In this document: in pieces, positions 54,196-63,227 of the stretch
Position numbering within the stretch: position 1 is the first letter of the stretch
Layout of the letters: each line of letters starts with the position of its first letter
Assembly: GCA_016745215.1 (NCBI GenBank)
Contig: CP050890.1
Span: 4,650,001-4,714,000, forward strand
Length of the DNA stretch: 64,000 bases
Source of the DNA: Thiohalocapsa sp. PB-PSB1
GTDB lineage: Bacteria; Pseudomonadota; Gammaproteobacteria; Chromatiales; Chromatiaceae
Direction: 5' to 3'
Translations under genes and position numbers: made by a program
Notes under the pieces: model-generated
Seen by the model: the letters and a program-made list of their open reading frames with translations, nothing else
What the model was told of the DNA's origin: nothing
Databases searched by the model: none

Positions 54196-54337
54196 ATGGG
54201 CTCGACGTATAGGCGCTGCTTCCTTTGATTCAGCGTAGAGACGCAGAGTTCGCAGAGAAGAAGGTGCATGCTTGCCGTCGGCGCCGTTTGCAACCGACAA
54301 CAGAAATTCACCGCCAAGATCACGAAGCAAGCATGTC
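54102..54337 (+). repeat. inverted repeat, right arm (RT 3' end and downstream)
   Basis: Partner of 52371-52605. Beyond it, 54481-54623 is again the inverse of 52226-52369, so the two target tails plus RT tail form one long interrupted palindrome. Confidence 0.88.
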
Positions 54338-54480
54338 GCTCGTGGAGCGGTACAGAAATCCCGAGGCGGTTCGTTGTCGTTGTCGTCATCGTAGTCGTTA
54401 TCGAGCATTCGGCTAAGACCATTATGACAACGACAACGATAACGACCGGAGACTGTCTTGGAACATCTGCACCGAGGCAC
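54338..54480. other. 143-bp segment present only in the right arm, GACAAC-rich palindrome
   Basis: It contains TCGTTGTCGTTGTCGTCATC and, about 60 bases on, GACAACGACAACGATAACGA, which can pair. No gene. Although rich in AAC on both strands, its fixed bases do not match the VR, so it is not a template repeat by eye. Confidence 0.6.
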
Positions 54481-54556
54481 TAGCGAGACTTCGGCGCGGC
54501 GGTACTGGGTTGACAAACTGACAAATTGTCATTGTCATTTGACACTTTGTCAGTTG

Positions 54557-54590
54557 AAAAAAAAATCGCCAACAGCGCTGCGCGCTGTTG
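54557..54590 (-). terminator. hairpin plus T-run after target 2
   Basis: On the minus strand CAACAGCGC-GCA-GCGCTGTTG (54570-54590) followed by GGCGA and nine T. Same element as after target 1. Confidence 0.7.
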
Positions 54591-54623
54591 AAGAAAAGAT
54601 CAAAGGGTCAATGGGTCGAAGGG

Positions 54624-57600
54624 TCAATGCTGGCGGCGCGGGGCAAGCACACAGCGAAAGCCGACGTACCTGAACCGGTTCACGGACGCGACCCAGTACC
54701 GGAACGAACAGCGCAGGTCCCAGGACGAGAAGTAGAAAGCACCGCCGCGCAGCACGCGCGACACCCCGCCTTCCCCAATCCGCAACGGGTTGTCCGCATC
54801 GCCTTCGCTGTACTCATCATAGGCATCCAGGCACCATTCCACGACGTTCCCGGCCATGTCGAGGACACCCTCCGGCGTGCAGTCGCCGGGGAAGATGCCG
54901 ACCGGGCTCGGGTCGCCGACCTTGGCATCTGCATAATTCGCCCGATCAGGGTCCGGCGGTTGATCGCCCCAGGGGTAACGCCGGCCCTGCTTGCCGCGGG
55001 CGGCGTATTCCCATTGCCTCTCGCTGGGCAACTGCACCACCAACCCGTCGGCTAGGCTGAACCGGCCCTTGGGGTTCTGGTGACGCCGCAGCCGATCGGT
55101 CAGCCAGGCGCAGAAGGCCATGGCGTGGTACCAGGAGACCCGAACCACCGGGCGGCTCGGGTGCTGCTGCTGCGCATCCCAATCGTCCGGCTCGGGCGGC
55201 CGGTCGGCGCCGCCGGCCCGCCACCAGCGCGGGTCGGCGGGGCTGTCGTCGAGGAACTGGGCGAAATCGGCGACGGTGACCGGAAAGCGGCTGATCTGGA
55301 ACGGGTCGATGCGGACTCGGTGGACTGGGGCCTCGTTTTCATAGGCTTCAGGGTCATAGTTCGGTGCTCGCTGGTCGCTCCGCTGCGCGCCCATGTAAAA
55401 GCTGCCGCCCGGCAGCGCGACCCAACGCTCGGGATCGGTCCAGTCCAGCCGCGGGTCGCCGGCCAGGGCCAGCGCATCGGCGGCGGCGATGCGATCGCGC
55501 AGCGGGATGGCCGCGGCCTGCTCGGGGTCGAACACGGCCATGGCCGCGTCTAGGGTCTGGCGCCAGCGCCGATCGGCGGGTTGGAAGGCGAACGGGTCCA
55601 GGTCGCGCAGCAACAGCCCGATCAGGCCGACAGCGCGGGCCTGGGCGGCGCGGCTGGGCTGCTCGCCGAGCCGGTCGAGAATGCCGCCGATCAGGCCGTT
55701 GACCTTGGCCTCGCCCTGCAGGTAGAGCACCCCGGCCAGCAGCAGCACCGGCTCGCGCCATTCCGGGCGGTGCAGTATCAGGCCGTGGTCGGCGTCGGCG
55801 GCCAGCAGGCGGGCGTTGCGATCGGGGTCGGTACGCCCAGCCAAGGCCTGGGCGGCGAGGTATTCCTGGAAACTGAGGTGCCAAAATCTCAGTTGGTGGC
55901 CGCGGCGCACGATGATGCCGCTGTCGATCTCTTCCTCGGCGAGGAAGGTCTCGGCGCGCTCGACGGCGTCCGGGTCGGCGCCGAAGCGGTCCGCGAGCTG
56001 CTCGGCGGCCCAGCGGCGGGGAACCTGCACCTGGCGACCCTGCTGGCTGTCGAGCATGGCCAGGGCCAGCTCGCCGAGCAGCTGGCGGCAGCGCTGGGGC
56101 TTGATGCGGTCGGGGCGCTGATCGCGGGATTCGCTGAGCCAGCGCAGGACCGATTCATACAGCTCGGCGCGCTGCTCGGGCAAACGCTTTTCGTTCCAGT
56201 GCACCACGGCAAGGGCGGTAAGCATGACCGTGTTGCTCGCAAGCAGGCGAATCTCCCGGCGCGAGGCCAGCGCGGCAGCCAGCGCGCGGTGGTAGCCCGC
56301 GGCCTGCTCCGGGCGCTGCGGGAACAGGGCGGCGCTCCAGCGCTGGAGGAAGCCGTCGATGGCGGGCGGGTCCAGGGCCTGGATGCTGACCTGGGCGAAA
56401 CCGAGCAGCACGGCCTTGTCCTGATAGGCGGCGGGGCGGCTGGTGACCACCATGGGGCAGTTCGGCCAGGCGCGGGCAACCGCCTCGATGCGGCGCACCG
56501 CCTGCTGCCGCTCGGCTTGGTCCGGGGCTTCGTCGAGGCCGTCCAGCAGCAGTATGGCCTGGCCGTCCTTGAGCAGTTGGCGGAAATCGTCCGCCTTGAG
56601 TTCCTGGTCGGCGTCGTTGGCGCGGGCGGCCAGGTAGCTGGTCAGCCAGGCGGCGCCGTCGTTCATCGTCGGGTTGTCGGGGCGCCCGCGACAGCTCCGC
56701 GCATAGTCGAGCCAGTCGGCGATGGCGATCATCAGCGGCAGCCGCGGGCCGGCGTCGGTGGGCGTCAGTCCCAGCCGCCGTTCGGCGAGGCCGGGATCGC
56801 GGCGGAGTCGGTCGGCGGCCAGGCAGTGGGCTACCCAGCGCAGGAAGGTGGTCTTGCCGCAGCCGGGGTCGCCGATGATGACCAGCCGGTTCTCCGCGCA
56901 CAGGGCCGCGCGCAGCGGTTGCCCGCCGGGGTGCGACTCGAGCGCGGCGCCGGTGGCCTGTAGCTCGATGTAGAGGTCGCGCAGCGGGATGCGCCGGGCT
57001 TCGGGGCTGCTGGTGTGGAGGCCGCGGATGTCGAGCCATTTGGTGTCGGCATGCAGATCCCAGAGGTATTTGCCGAAGTCCCCCGCGAACAGTATTTCGG
57101 CGCTGCCGTCGGGGCAGCCGGGCCGGTTACGATCCTCGATCCAGCGGCCATTTTTCCAGGTGCGGAACAGCACCCGCACCCGCCGTGGCTCGGCATGCAG
57201 CTCGATCCACTGGAAGGTGTTCGGATAGCTTGTGTGTTCGTAGACGCAGCCGGCGGCGATCTCCAGGCAGTTATAGTCCGGGTCGGGGGAGAGGTTGCGC
57301 TGCACGTCCGGGTCGTGCAGATGGCCGCGCAGGATCAGGTCGCGGTGCTGATGGCAGTTGCGTTGAGCCTCGCGGGCGTCGAATTCGGCCAGATAGTCCC
57401 AGGGGTGGTGCAGCAGGGCAATTTTCCAGTCGGCGCCTTCTGCCTCGGCGACATCGACGGTCTGCTTCAGCTGCCAGCTGCCGAGCAGCAGCTGGTTGCG
57501 GTCATTGTCGCCGCAGGACATCCAGGCGGAGTCGAGCCCGGCGACGTGCAGGCGCTGGTCGTTGATGGTCAGCATGCGTTGCCACCAGGGCAGCGTTTGC

Positions 57601-59816
57601 TTGGTGCCGAGCCAGGCAGTATAGAAGCCGAGGTAGGCGGCGTGACGTTTGAGCAGGGTCTCGCGTTGGTTCGCATCGCCGAGCACCGCGGCAATCCGCT
57701 GCTGGTCACCACCGGCGAGGAGTCCGGTCTGGACCATCTCGGCGACCGCATCGACGCGTTTGCGGTCGACATCGTGGTTTCCGGGCACCAGCAGCAGCCG
57801 ATCTCGTTTTAGTTCCGGCGCCGAGTCCGGCATCAGCGCCGGCCAGAGCTGTGATTCCAGCCAGTTCTTGGCCAGTTCGTACTCATGCTGCTGGCCGCTG
57901 AACGCGAGATCGCCGGTGCAGACCACCAAGTCAGGGACCAGCCCCGCGGCGACATCGTCGCTGATCCGCTTCGCCAAATGGCGCAGAATCGGGTCGGCAT
58001 CCCAGCCGCGGCCTTTGCTGAAATGGATGTCGGACAGGTGGAGCAGGCGTATCGGCCGGGGGCTCGGCATGCGAACCTCCGCTGCTGTGGGATCACTCTC
58101 AGCATGGCCCATGCTTTCGGTCTCGGCGGCGGTCGAAGCGCCTGCAACGCTGCCACGCCTGGCGCCCTGGTCCAGTTTGGCATGCCCTTGCGGGACGCCG
58201 AGCCAATTCAGGACCTGCTGTGTCACGCGCGCGAAGGCCTCACCGCCGCCCATCTCCGAGTAGGCCCTGCTCGGGTCGCCGCTCTCCACCGCGGCGAGAA
58301 ACGGATTCGGGCCATCGAGGCGCTGGGACAGGTAGTCTCCGACGCAGCGCTGGACGGCGATGGCTTCGTAGATGCGGCCATCGCTGAGTAGGCGATGACG
58401 CAGCTCGGGGGACAGGAAGTCGTATTCGATCTGGTCCGGATCTTGGTCGGCGTCGACGGGCTCCGGCTCGCCGACGGCGGACTCGACGCGCTCGATCAGA
58501 CCACTCAAGAAGAACTCGGCGAGATGCGTTTGCCCTGAGCCCGGCAGCAGAGATGCCTGGACCAGTCGAATCACCGGCAGACGCAACGGGGCGGCGGCAA
58601 GCAGACTGGCGAGCTTGATCGCCTTCGGGCTGGCGTTCTCGCGGAAGGCCTGATAGCGGGCCTGCCAGTCGATCGGTCCTTCCTTATTGATGACTTCGAT
58701 CGGAGACGGCTGGAAGACGAATCCCACCATCTGGACCGATCCGGTTGCGGCAACCAGGCGCGCCCAATCGCCAAGCCGATCCGGGGCCAGCGTGGTCATC
58801 GGCAGCGGAGGCATGAGGGGCACGCCCGAGTTGCTGGTGCTTGGCGGCAAGGTCGACAGTGCCCGTCGGCGCAGCGCTTGATTGGGTATGGCCGGCGCAG
58901 GCGCCGAGACGGCCCAGCGCCGAGCGTGCCCAAGCGCGCCGCGAGACCAAAGCTGCTGGCTCGGCAGGACCTGCAGCAGGCCTGTGGGGTGGGCCTTGCC
59001 CCAATCGCCCAGCCAATCGATCAGGTTCTCGCTTCGCCAGGCCGGCGAGACGCAGTCGCTGACGATCAGGATCAGCCGTTGCTGGGCCGATCCCAGCAGT
59101 TCCTTGTGACTTCTCTGTACTCGGCCGGTCGAGGCGAACAGCTGCGGTGCCGCGGCCTCGACGTCGATGCGCAACCGCCAAATGCGCACATCGCTGAACG
59201 CGCCGAGGCGCGCGAACAGCTCGGTCAGCTCACGCGTCGTTCGCTGCCAGATGCGCATGCTCGGGGCCTCGTCCACTACCAGTGCAAGCTCCAGCCAGGG
59301 CTTGGTGCGACTGCGGAACAGGAGTTGCCAAAGATCGCTGTCGACGACGCGGCGAATGCTGCCTTCTTCGTCCAGCACGGGCGACAGCTCCGGGGCAGAA
59401 ACCCGGCGAACAAGGGGCCGCAGGGCGCGGGAGATGGCGAGCGGCGCGGGCAACGCGCGACCACCGGGGCTGAGCATGGGCAACGCATCGCCCTGAACCG
59501 AGGAATTGGCAACAAACAGCTCGCTTGTCGATTCATCGGCCTCGTAACCTGAATGCGATTCACTGTCGTCTTCCGTGGCGGCCCTATGTGCTTCGTCATC
59601 CTGCTCGCTCCCCGCTGCCTGCCGCTTGTCATTGAGCGCGGCGTCCGCCGACGGGCCTTGCTTCGGCTTCGCGTCAGCATTATCGGGCATTGCGGCCGGT
59701 GTGGTCTCCCCGTCCAGCAGCACCGCCAGGCGCATCCAATCCGCGGCATCGACGATGCCCGCGTCCGGATCGATGCGCCGCAGCGCTTCGACCAGCAGGG
59801 CGATCGGGCCTTCCAT
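54624..59816 (-). CDS. DGR target 2: vWA-metallophosphoesterase-NACHT-FGE fusion
   Basis: 1730 residues. Order: SAV_2336-like vWA region (about 140-420; LALVVDEAPSMRIWQRTTRE with a degenerate MIDAS, then FSDVRIWRLRID); metallophosphoesterase (about 583-900, nearly identical to target 1: LLHLSDIHFS, PGNHDVDR, RGHLHD); NACHT NTPase with Walker A IGDPGCGKTTF near 975 and Walker B ILLLDGLDEAPD near 1090; FGE-type domain (about 1465-1730; LPGGSFYMGAQ, QLPSERQWEYAARG, NVVEWCLDAYDEYS, SRVLRGGAF). It starts three bases after the MoxR stop, the last gene of a four-gene operon. In vWA-MoxR-VMAP ternary systems these parts are separate; here the vWA protein carries the effector and a hypervariable sensor. 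The NACHT differs much more from target 1 than the phosphoesterase does. Confidence 0.88.
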   Translation of the reverse strand: MEGPIALLVEALRRIDPDAGIVDAADWMRLAVLLDGETTPAAMPDNADAKPKQGPSADAALNDKRQAAGSEQDDEAHRAATEDDSESHSGYEADESTSELFVANSSVQGDALPMLSPGGRALPAPLAISRALRPLVRRVSAPELSPVLDEEGSIRRVVDSDLWQLLFRSRTKPWLELALVVDEAPSMRIWQRTTRELTELFARLGAFSDVRIWRLRIDVEAAAPQLFASTGRVQRSHKELLGSAQQRLILIVSDCVSPAWRSENLIDWLGDWGKAHPTGLLQVLPSQQLWSRGALGHARRWAVSAPAPAIPNQALRRRALSTLPPSTSNSGVPLMPPLPMTTLAPDRLGDWARLVAATGSVQMVGFVFQPSPIEVINKEGPIDWQARYQAFRENASPKAIKLASLLAAAPLRLPVIRLVQASLLPGSGQTHLAEFFLSGLIERVESAVGEPEPVDADQDPDQIEYDFLSPELRHRLLSDGRIYEAIAVQRCVGDYLSQRLDGPNPFLAAVESGDPSRAYSEMGGGEAFARVTQQVLNWLGVPQGHAKLDQGARRGSVAGASTAAETESMGHAESDPTAAEVRMPSPRPIRLLHLSDIHFSKGRGWDADPILRHLAKRISDDVAAGLVPDLVVCTGDLAFSGQQHEYELAKNWLESQLWPALMPDSAPELKRDRLLLVPGNHDVDRKRVDAVAEMVQTGLLAGGDQQRIAAVLGDANQRETLLKRHAAYLGFYTAWLGTKQTLPWWQRMLTINDQRLHVAGLDSAWMSCGDNDRNQLLLGSWQLKQTVDVAEAEGADWKIALLHHPWDYLAEFDAREAQRNCHQHRDLILRGHLHDPDVQRNLSPDPDYNCLEIAAGCVYEHTSYPNTFQWIELHAEPRRVRVLFRTWKNGRWIEDRNRPGCPDGSAEILFAGDFGKYLWDLHADTKWLDIRGLHTSSPEARRIPLRDLYIELQATGAALESHPGGQPLRAALCAENRLVIIGDPGCGKTTFLRWVAHCLAADRLRRDPGLAERRLGLTPTDAGPRLPLMIAIADWLDYARSCRGRPDNPTMNDGAAWLTSYLAARANDADQELKADDFRQLLKDGQAILLLDGLDEAPDQAERQQAVRRIEAVARAWPNCPMVVTSRPAAYQDKAVLLGFAQVSIQALDPPAIDGFLQRWSAALFPQRPEQAAGYHRALAAALASRREIRLLASNTVMLTALAVVHWNEKRLPEQRAELYESVLRWLSESRDQRPDRIKPQRCRQLLGELALAMLDSQQGRQVQVPRRWAAEQLADRFGADPDAVERAETFLAEEEIDSGIIVRRGHQLRFWHLSFQEYLAAQALAGRTDPDRNARLLAADADHGLILHRPEWREPVLLLAGVLYLQGEAKVNGLIGGILDRLGEQPSRAAQARAVGLIGLLLRDLDPFAFQPADRRWRQTLDAAMAVFDPEQAAAIPLRDRIAAADALALAGDPRLDWTDPERWVALPGGSFYMGAQRSDQRAPNYDPEAYENEAPVHRVRIDPFQISRFPVTVADFAQFLDDSPADPRWWRAGGADRPPEPDDWDAQQQHPSRPVVRVSWYHAMAFCAWLTDRLRRHQNPKGRFSLADGLVVQLPSERQWEYAARGKQGRRYPWGDQPPDPDRANYADAKVGDPSPVGIFPGDCTPEGVLDMAGNVVEWCLDAYDEYSEGDADNPLRIGEGGVSRVLRGGAFYFSSWDLRCSFRYWVASVNRFRYVGFRCVLAPRRQH
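54659..54738 (-). other. DGR variable region 2 (VR2)
   Basis: Inverse counterpart of 52111-52190. On the minus strand the variable codons read TAC, TTC, TGG, GAC, TTC, TAC, TGG, GTC, AAC, TTC, AGG, TAC in places where a template would have AAC or AGG. Bases outside these codons equal VR1. Confidence 0.85.
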
Positions 59817-59819
59817 GGA

Positions 59820-60938
59820 TCAGGACTCGGACAGGGCGCTGAGCAGGGCTTGACGCAGTCGGTTCTCCTTCGCCGGGGTGAGGTCGATCCCCTGCCGGAA
59901 CAGATGCAGCGCGTTCAGCAGTTGGTCGGTGGCCACCGCTTTGTCTTTGCGAAGCTTCAAGAACAGCTCGAGCAACGACAGAGCCTGCCCCTCCGATGTC
60001 GAGGGGTCGTCCGTTCGCTTGGGCAAGTCCAGCCCGAGGTGGCCTTTGATGATGTCGCGGAGCTTGTCTTCCGTCGGCTCGGCGATGGCAAGGCGCAGAC
60101 AACGGCGCTGAAAGGCCGGCGGGAAGTCGCGCTCGCCGTTGCTGGTGATGATCACGAGCGGGAAATCTTCGCATTGCGCCCTGCCGTTCGAACTGATGTA
60201 CAACACTTGGCCGTCGTGACCGCGAACCGAGATGCGTCCCCGCGCGGATCGCTGGTTCTCAGGTAGGCGCGCGATCTCAGGGATCTCGAACCCGCCATCC
60301 TCGAACAGATGCAACAAGTCGTTGGGCAGGTCGATATTGCTCTTGTCCAGCTCGTCGATGAGCACGACCCTTGGTTTGCCGTGCTCTGAGCAGAGGAAGG
60401 CGGTCCCGAGGGGGCCGAGCTTGATGTAGCGTCCGATGTCCGGCATCGATGCCGTGGCGCTGCCGCGCGCATGTTTTGGCAGCCATGGTCGACGCCTCCC
60501 CCGATACTGGAGGTCGAGCAACTCGCGCTGTTTTGCCTCCAGGGCGACATCCTGAAAGCGTGCCACGGCGTCGTAACTGTAGAGCCCGTGCTCCCGCGTC
60601 GAGCGCGAGGTGATCGGCCATACCAAGACATCCCCCCAGCCGAGTTCGTGGGCGACGGCGTGGGCAAGCGACGACTTTCCCACCCCGGGCACACCGGTCA
60701 CCAGCAACGGTCGGCGCAGATACAGCGCTGCATTGACCATGTCGATCTCATGCGGGCTCGCGCGATAGTGCTCGCCATGATGCCTGCCGGAGCGGCCGGC
60801 ACCCAGCCGACGCCAAGACGGTGGCGGCGTCAGCTTCGCAGGCGGTGTGCGGGCAGCGTTGTCCAAGCCGCGAAACACGCGCCGTTTCTCGGGGATGATG
60901 CACTGCTCCTGGTCGGTTGTTTCGCGGTTCGCTGCCAT
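59820..60938 (-). CDS. MoxR-type AAA+ ATPase of ternary conflict system
   Basis: 372 residues from the ATG at 60938, seven bases after the VMAP stop. Walker A is GVPGVGKSS (82-90), Walker B VVLIDELDKS (191-200), sensor 1 LVIITSNGERDFPPAF, arginine-finger region RRCLRLAI. The insert with YIKLGPLGTAFL is usual for MoxR proteins of vWA-MoxR-VMAP systems. It probably remodels or loads the vWA-effector protein encoded next. Cytosolic, probably hexameric. Confidence 0.9.
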   Translation of the reverse strand: MAANRETTDQEQCIIPEKRRVFRGLDNAARTPPAKLTPPPSWRRLGAGRSGRHHGEHYRASPHEIDMVNAALYLRRPLLVTGVPGVGKSSLAHAVAHELGWGDVLVWPITSRSTREHGLYSYDAVARFQDVALEAKQRELLDLQYRGRRRPWLPKHARGSATASMPDIGRYIKLGPLGTAFLCSEHGKPRVVLIDELDKSNIDLPNDLLHLFEDGGFEIPEIARLPENQRSARGRISVRGHDGQVLYISSNGRAQCEDFPLVIITSNGERDFPPAFQRRCLRLAIAEPTEDKLRDIIKGHLGLDLPKRTDDPSTSEGQALSLLELFLKLRKDKAVATDQLLNALHLFRQGIDLTPAKENRLRQALLSALSES

Positions 60939-60945
60939 CGTTGCC

Positions 60946-62790
60946 TCATTTGGTGGAGTGGGCAGGGAAGTTGGTTTCTGGTATGCGCCGGCGGGCGTCG
61001 TCCCAGAGGACGGCCAAGTCTTGCCAATCCGGATGGGAATCGCGCCGTGTCCGATGCAACAGCTCGGGAAGGTCTGCGTGGGGAGTGCCGCACAACCAGT
61101 GCAAAAGGTCGTTGTGGAATGCCTCGGTGTCCAGCGCATCGACCAGTGGCCACAGCATCAAGGGCAGTCCTTCGCAGAGCCCGTCCAGGAGACGCTGTTG
61201 GACCTCTTCGCGGTCGTTGGCACGAGGACAATGGGCGATCATGGCCCAGTATTGACCACACAAGGTCTGTTTCATCCTATCGGCGAGCGCACGCACCTCC
61301 GCAGCGGACATGACATGCTGTTGGTTGAGGCAGACTCGGCGCCGCAGCGCATCGCTTTTGAGCGTCCATGCACCCAGCGTCTCCAGGTCGGAGAACGTCG
61401 TCCCCGGTGACGAGCAATGACGTTCCCATGAACGAAGGATCACTGGATAGTCGTGGGTGATGCAGTTCGATGATCGGATCTGCACCTGCCGCGGACTCCA
61501 GTCCAGCAAGGTCAATGGCGAGACGATCTCGAGGCGTGGCAGGTCATGCCGCCAATCGGGTCTACGCAGGTTCAAGGCTCGTTGGAGCCTGATGGCAAGC
61601 GCGTTTGCCAGGTGATCGCGATCGACAGCCTCCTCTGGCACTTCAGCGTCCGACTGGTCTGCTTGATTCCCGACTTGGTCGAACTCCATCCTGGGTGGCA
61701 TTCTTGCGTCCGGTTCTTCCGGCTCGGCATAGCCCCACCAGGTGCGCAGGCAATATACCTCTTCTACGCGATCCAAGAGCGGCTCGATCTTGCACAGTAG
61801 CGTGGGCGGCGGATGCCCTGTGGGAGGATTCAGCACGGCGTCGACCTGTGCCTGCAATCGCCGGGGCTCGATGCCGACGCGGGCGATGGCCGCTTCTAGC
61901 CAGACATCCAGGCGTTTGCGCGCATCCTCATCCATCGACCTGTCGAAGGCCTCTTCGATTCGGCATGCCTGAAGAAACAGCAGAAACGGGGATTCGTCCC
62001 GCCCTTGACGGCGAGTTTGAAGGTCTTCGAGGGCGGCATCAAACTGCGTTTGCTGCGGTTTCGGGTTGAGTGAAGGTGATTGTTTGATGATCCGCGCGAA
62101 CAGATCATCGACCAGTTCGGACGGTGGGGGATCAAGCTGGGCCAAGATGTCGCGCAGCTTGCGAAGATGATGCTGGGAGATCGGCAGTGAGCGGTAAAGC
62201 TTTTCTAGCTTGGCATGGTCATGGATGAACTCGAACACCCGTTGGTCTAAAGATTGTACCAATGTCTGCCCATTTGTGGAGCGGCAGACGATGCCGACCA
62301 GCGTATCGTTCAGGCAAACGGCCCCACCGCTGTAGCCGGGCTCGGAGCGCTTGTCGAGGTAATCGAGACCGAAGGCCGAGGCCCTGGCGACCAGTCTCAC
62401 ATCGAGGTCTGCGACAGAGTCGGTCGGCGCCGAATAGCCGTGCAGCCGCATCTTTTTTCCATGCGGCAGCACTGTGACCGGTTCCTGGGGCAGCGGCGCC
62501 GGCTCGTTTTCCGAGCCTCTCGCGCGCAGCAGGGCAACATCGAGATCCGGATGCGCAATGACGTCCACTACACTCGGCCAGCCCCCACCAAACGCGCCTT
62601 GGTCGGAGTGCAGGAAGACCTCGTTGGCCGAGAACAGGTCCGTCGGCGGCCATTGGTTCGCCACGCGCGCGATCACATGCTTCGCGGTGATTACAAGGTC
62701 AGATGCGATGACGACGCCGCTGCCCAACAGCTCATACTTCGCATGGCCGGCAAACCATCGGGATATCTGGACGACGCGCTCCTTGACCAT
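60946..62790 (-). CDS. trypsin-like protease fused to VMAP C-terminal domain
   Basis: 614 residues from the ATG at 62790 (a longer frame to 62865 would overlap the upstream gene; GGGAGA precedes 62790). The trypsin-fold domain (1-190) has H38 in ITAKHVI, D84 in DLDVALL and S154 in GYSGGA, a full triad, and no signal peptide, so it acts inside the cell. The middle is helical. The C-terminal part (LEIVSPLTLLDWSP, HDYPVILRSWERH, GAWTLKSDALRR) matches the VMAP C-terminal domain. In ternary systems VMAP bridges MoxR and vWA proteins, and the protease is a predicted effector. Confidence 0.82.
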   Translation of the reverse strand: MVKERVVQISRWFAGHAKYELLGSGVVIASDLVITAKHVIARVANQWPPTDLFSANEVFLHSDQGAFGGGWPSVVDVIAHPDLDVALLRARGSENEPAPLPQEPVTVLPHGKKMRLHGYSAPTDSVADLDVRLVARASAFGLDYLDKRSEPGYSGGAVCLNDTLVGIVCRSTNGQTLVQSLDQRVFEFIHDHAKLEKLYRSLPISQHHLRKLRDILAQLDPPPSELVDDLFARIIKQSPSLNPKPQQTQFDAALEDLQTRRQGRDESPFLLFLQACRIEEAFDRSMDEDARKRLDVWLEAAIARVGIEPRRLQAQVDAVLNPPTGHPPPTLLCKIEPLLDRVEEVYCLRTWWGYAEPEEPDARMPPRMEFDQVGNQADQSDAEVPEEAVDRDHLANALAIRLQRALNLRRPDWRHDLPRLEIVSPLTLLDWSPRQVQIRSSNCITHDYPVILRSWERHCSSPGTTFSDLETLGAWTLKSDALRRRVCLNQQHVMSAAEVRALADRMKQTLCGQYWAMIAHCPRANDREEVQQRLLDGLCEGLPLMLWPLVDALDTEAFHNDLLHWLCGTPHADLPELLHRTRRDSHPDWQDLAVLWDDARRRIPETNFPAHSTK

Positions 62791-62816
62791 CGGACGACCG
62801 AATCTCCCGCCAGCGC

Positions 62817-63227
62817 TCAGCCGTCGGCAGGCTCGGCCGTCGCGGTGGTCTTCGGGTATCGACATTCTAATACGACACCGATGCTGCCTTCGGCACTGCC
62901 CTCGGTTACTAACGGAATACCCGCCTTGCCGCCCGCTTTGATACTGAAGCTCAACGTCACCTTCTCGACTTCGGCGCCGCCGGCATGCTCGAACGCGGTG
63001 GGAATCATTTGAGCAATGCCCTTGATGACTCCGGTCAGCGCCTCTGCCTTCGCGGTTGCTGCATCGATCAGGCGATCTTCTATACCCTCTGCCCCGTCGG
63101 CGCTCTGGCGATGCGAGACGGGACTGCCCGGCGGTTGCGGCGACGTTGCAGACTCGACCGGATCGTCTACGGCGTTCATATAGACGACAACTCCATTCGG
63201 TAACTCCAACTTTGCTATCGAACCCAT
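62817..63227 (-). CDS. Trypco1 (CU044_2847-type) protein
   Basis: 136 residues. The N-terminal strand IAKLELPNGVVVYM, a helical centre with GVIKGIAQMIP, and the end EVEKVTLSFSIKAGGKAGIP with GSIGVVLECRY form the trypsin-co-occurring domain 1 pattern. GGAGAAAG precedes the ATG. It is the first gene of the ternary operon, 26 bases before the trypsin-VMAP gene. Such proteins are thought to partner or regulate the intracellular protease. Confidence 0.85.
   Translation of the reverse strand: MGSIAKLELPNGVVVYMNAVDDPVESATSPQPPGSPVSHRQSADGAEGIEDRLIDAATAKAEALTGVIKGIAQMIPTAFEHAGGAEVEKVTLSFSIKAGGKAGIPLVTEGSAEGSIGVVLECRYPKTTATAEPADG

Noticed and set aside
54338..54480. AAC-rich segment as DGR template repeat
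   Set aside because: Its non-adenine bases do not match the variable regions; the AAC content comes from a GACAAC-type short repeat on both strands.
55581..56963. 460-codon frame antisense to target 2
   Set aside because: Shadow frame produced by GC-rich codons; no recognisable motif.
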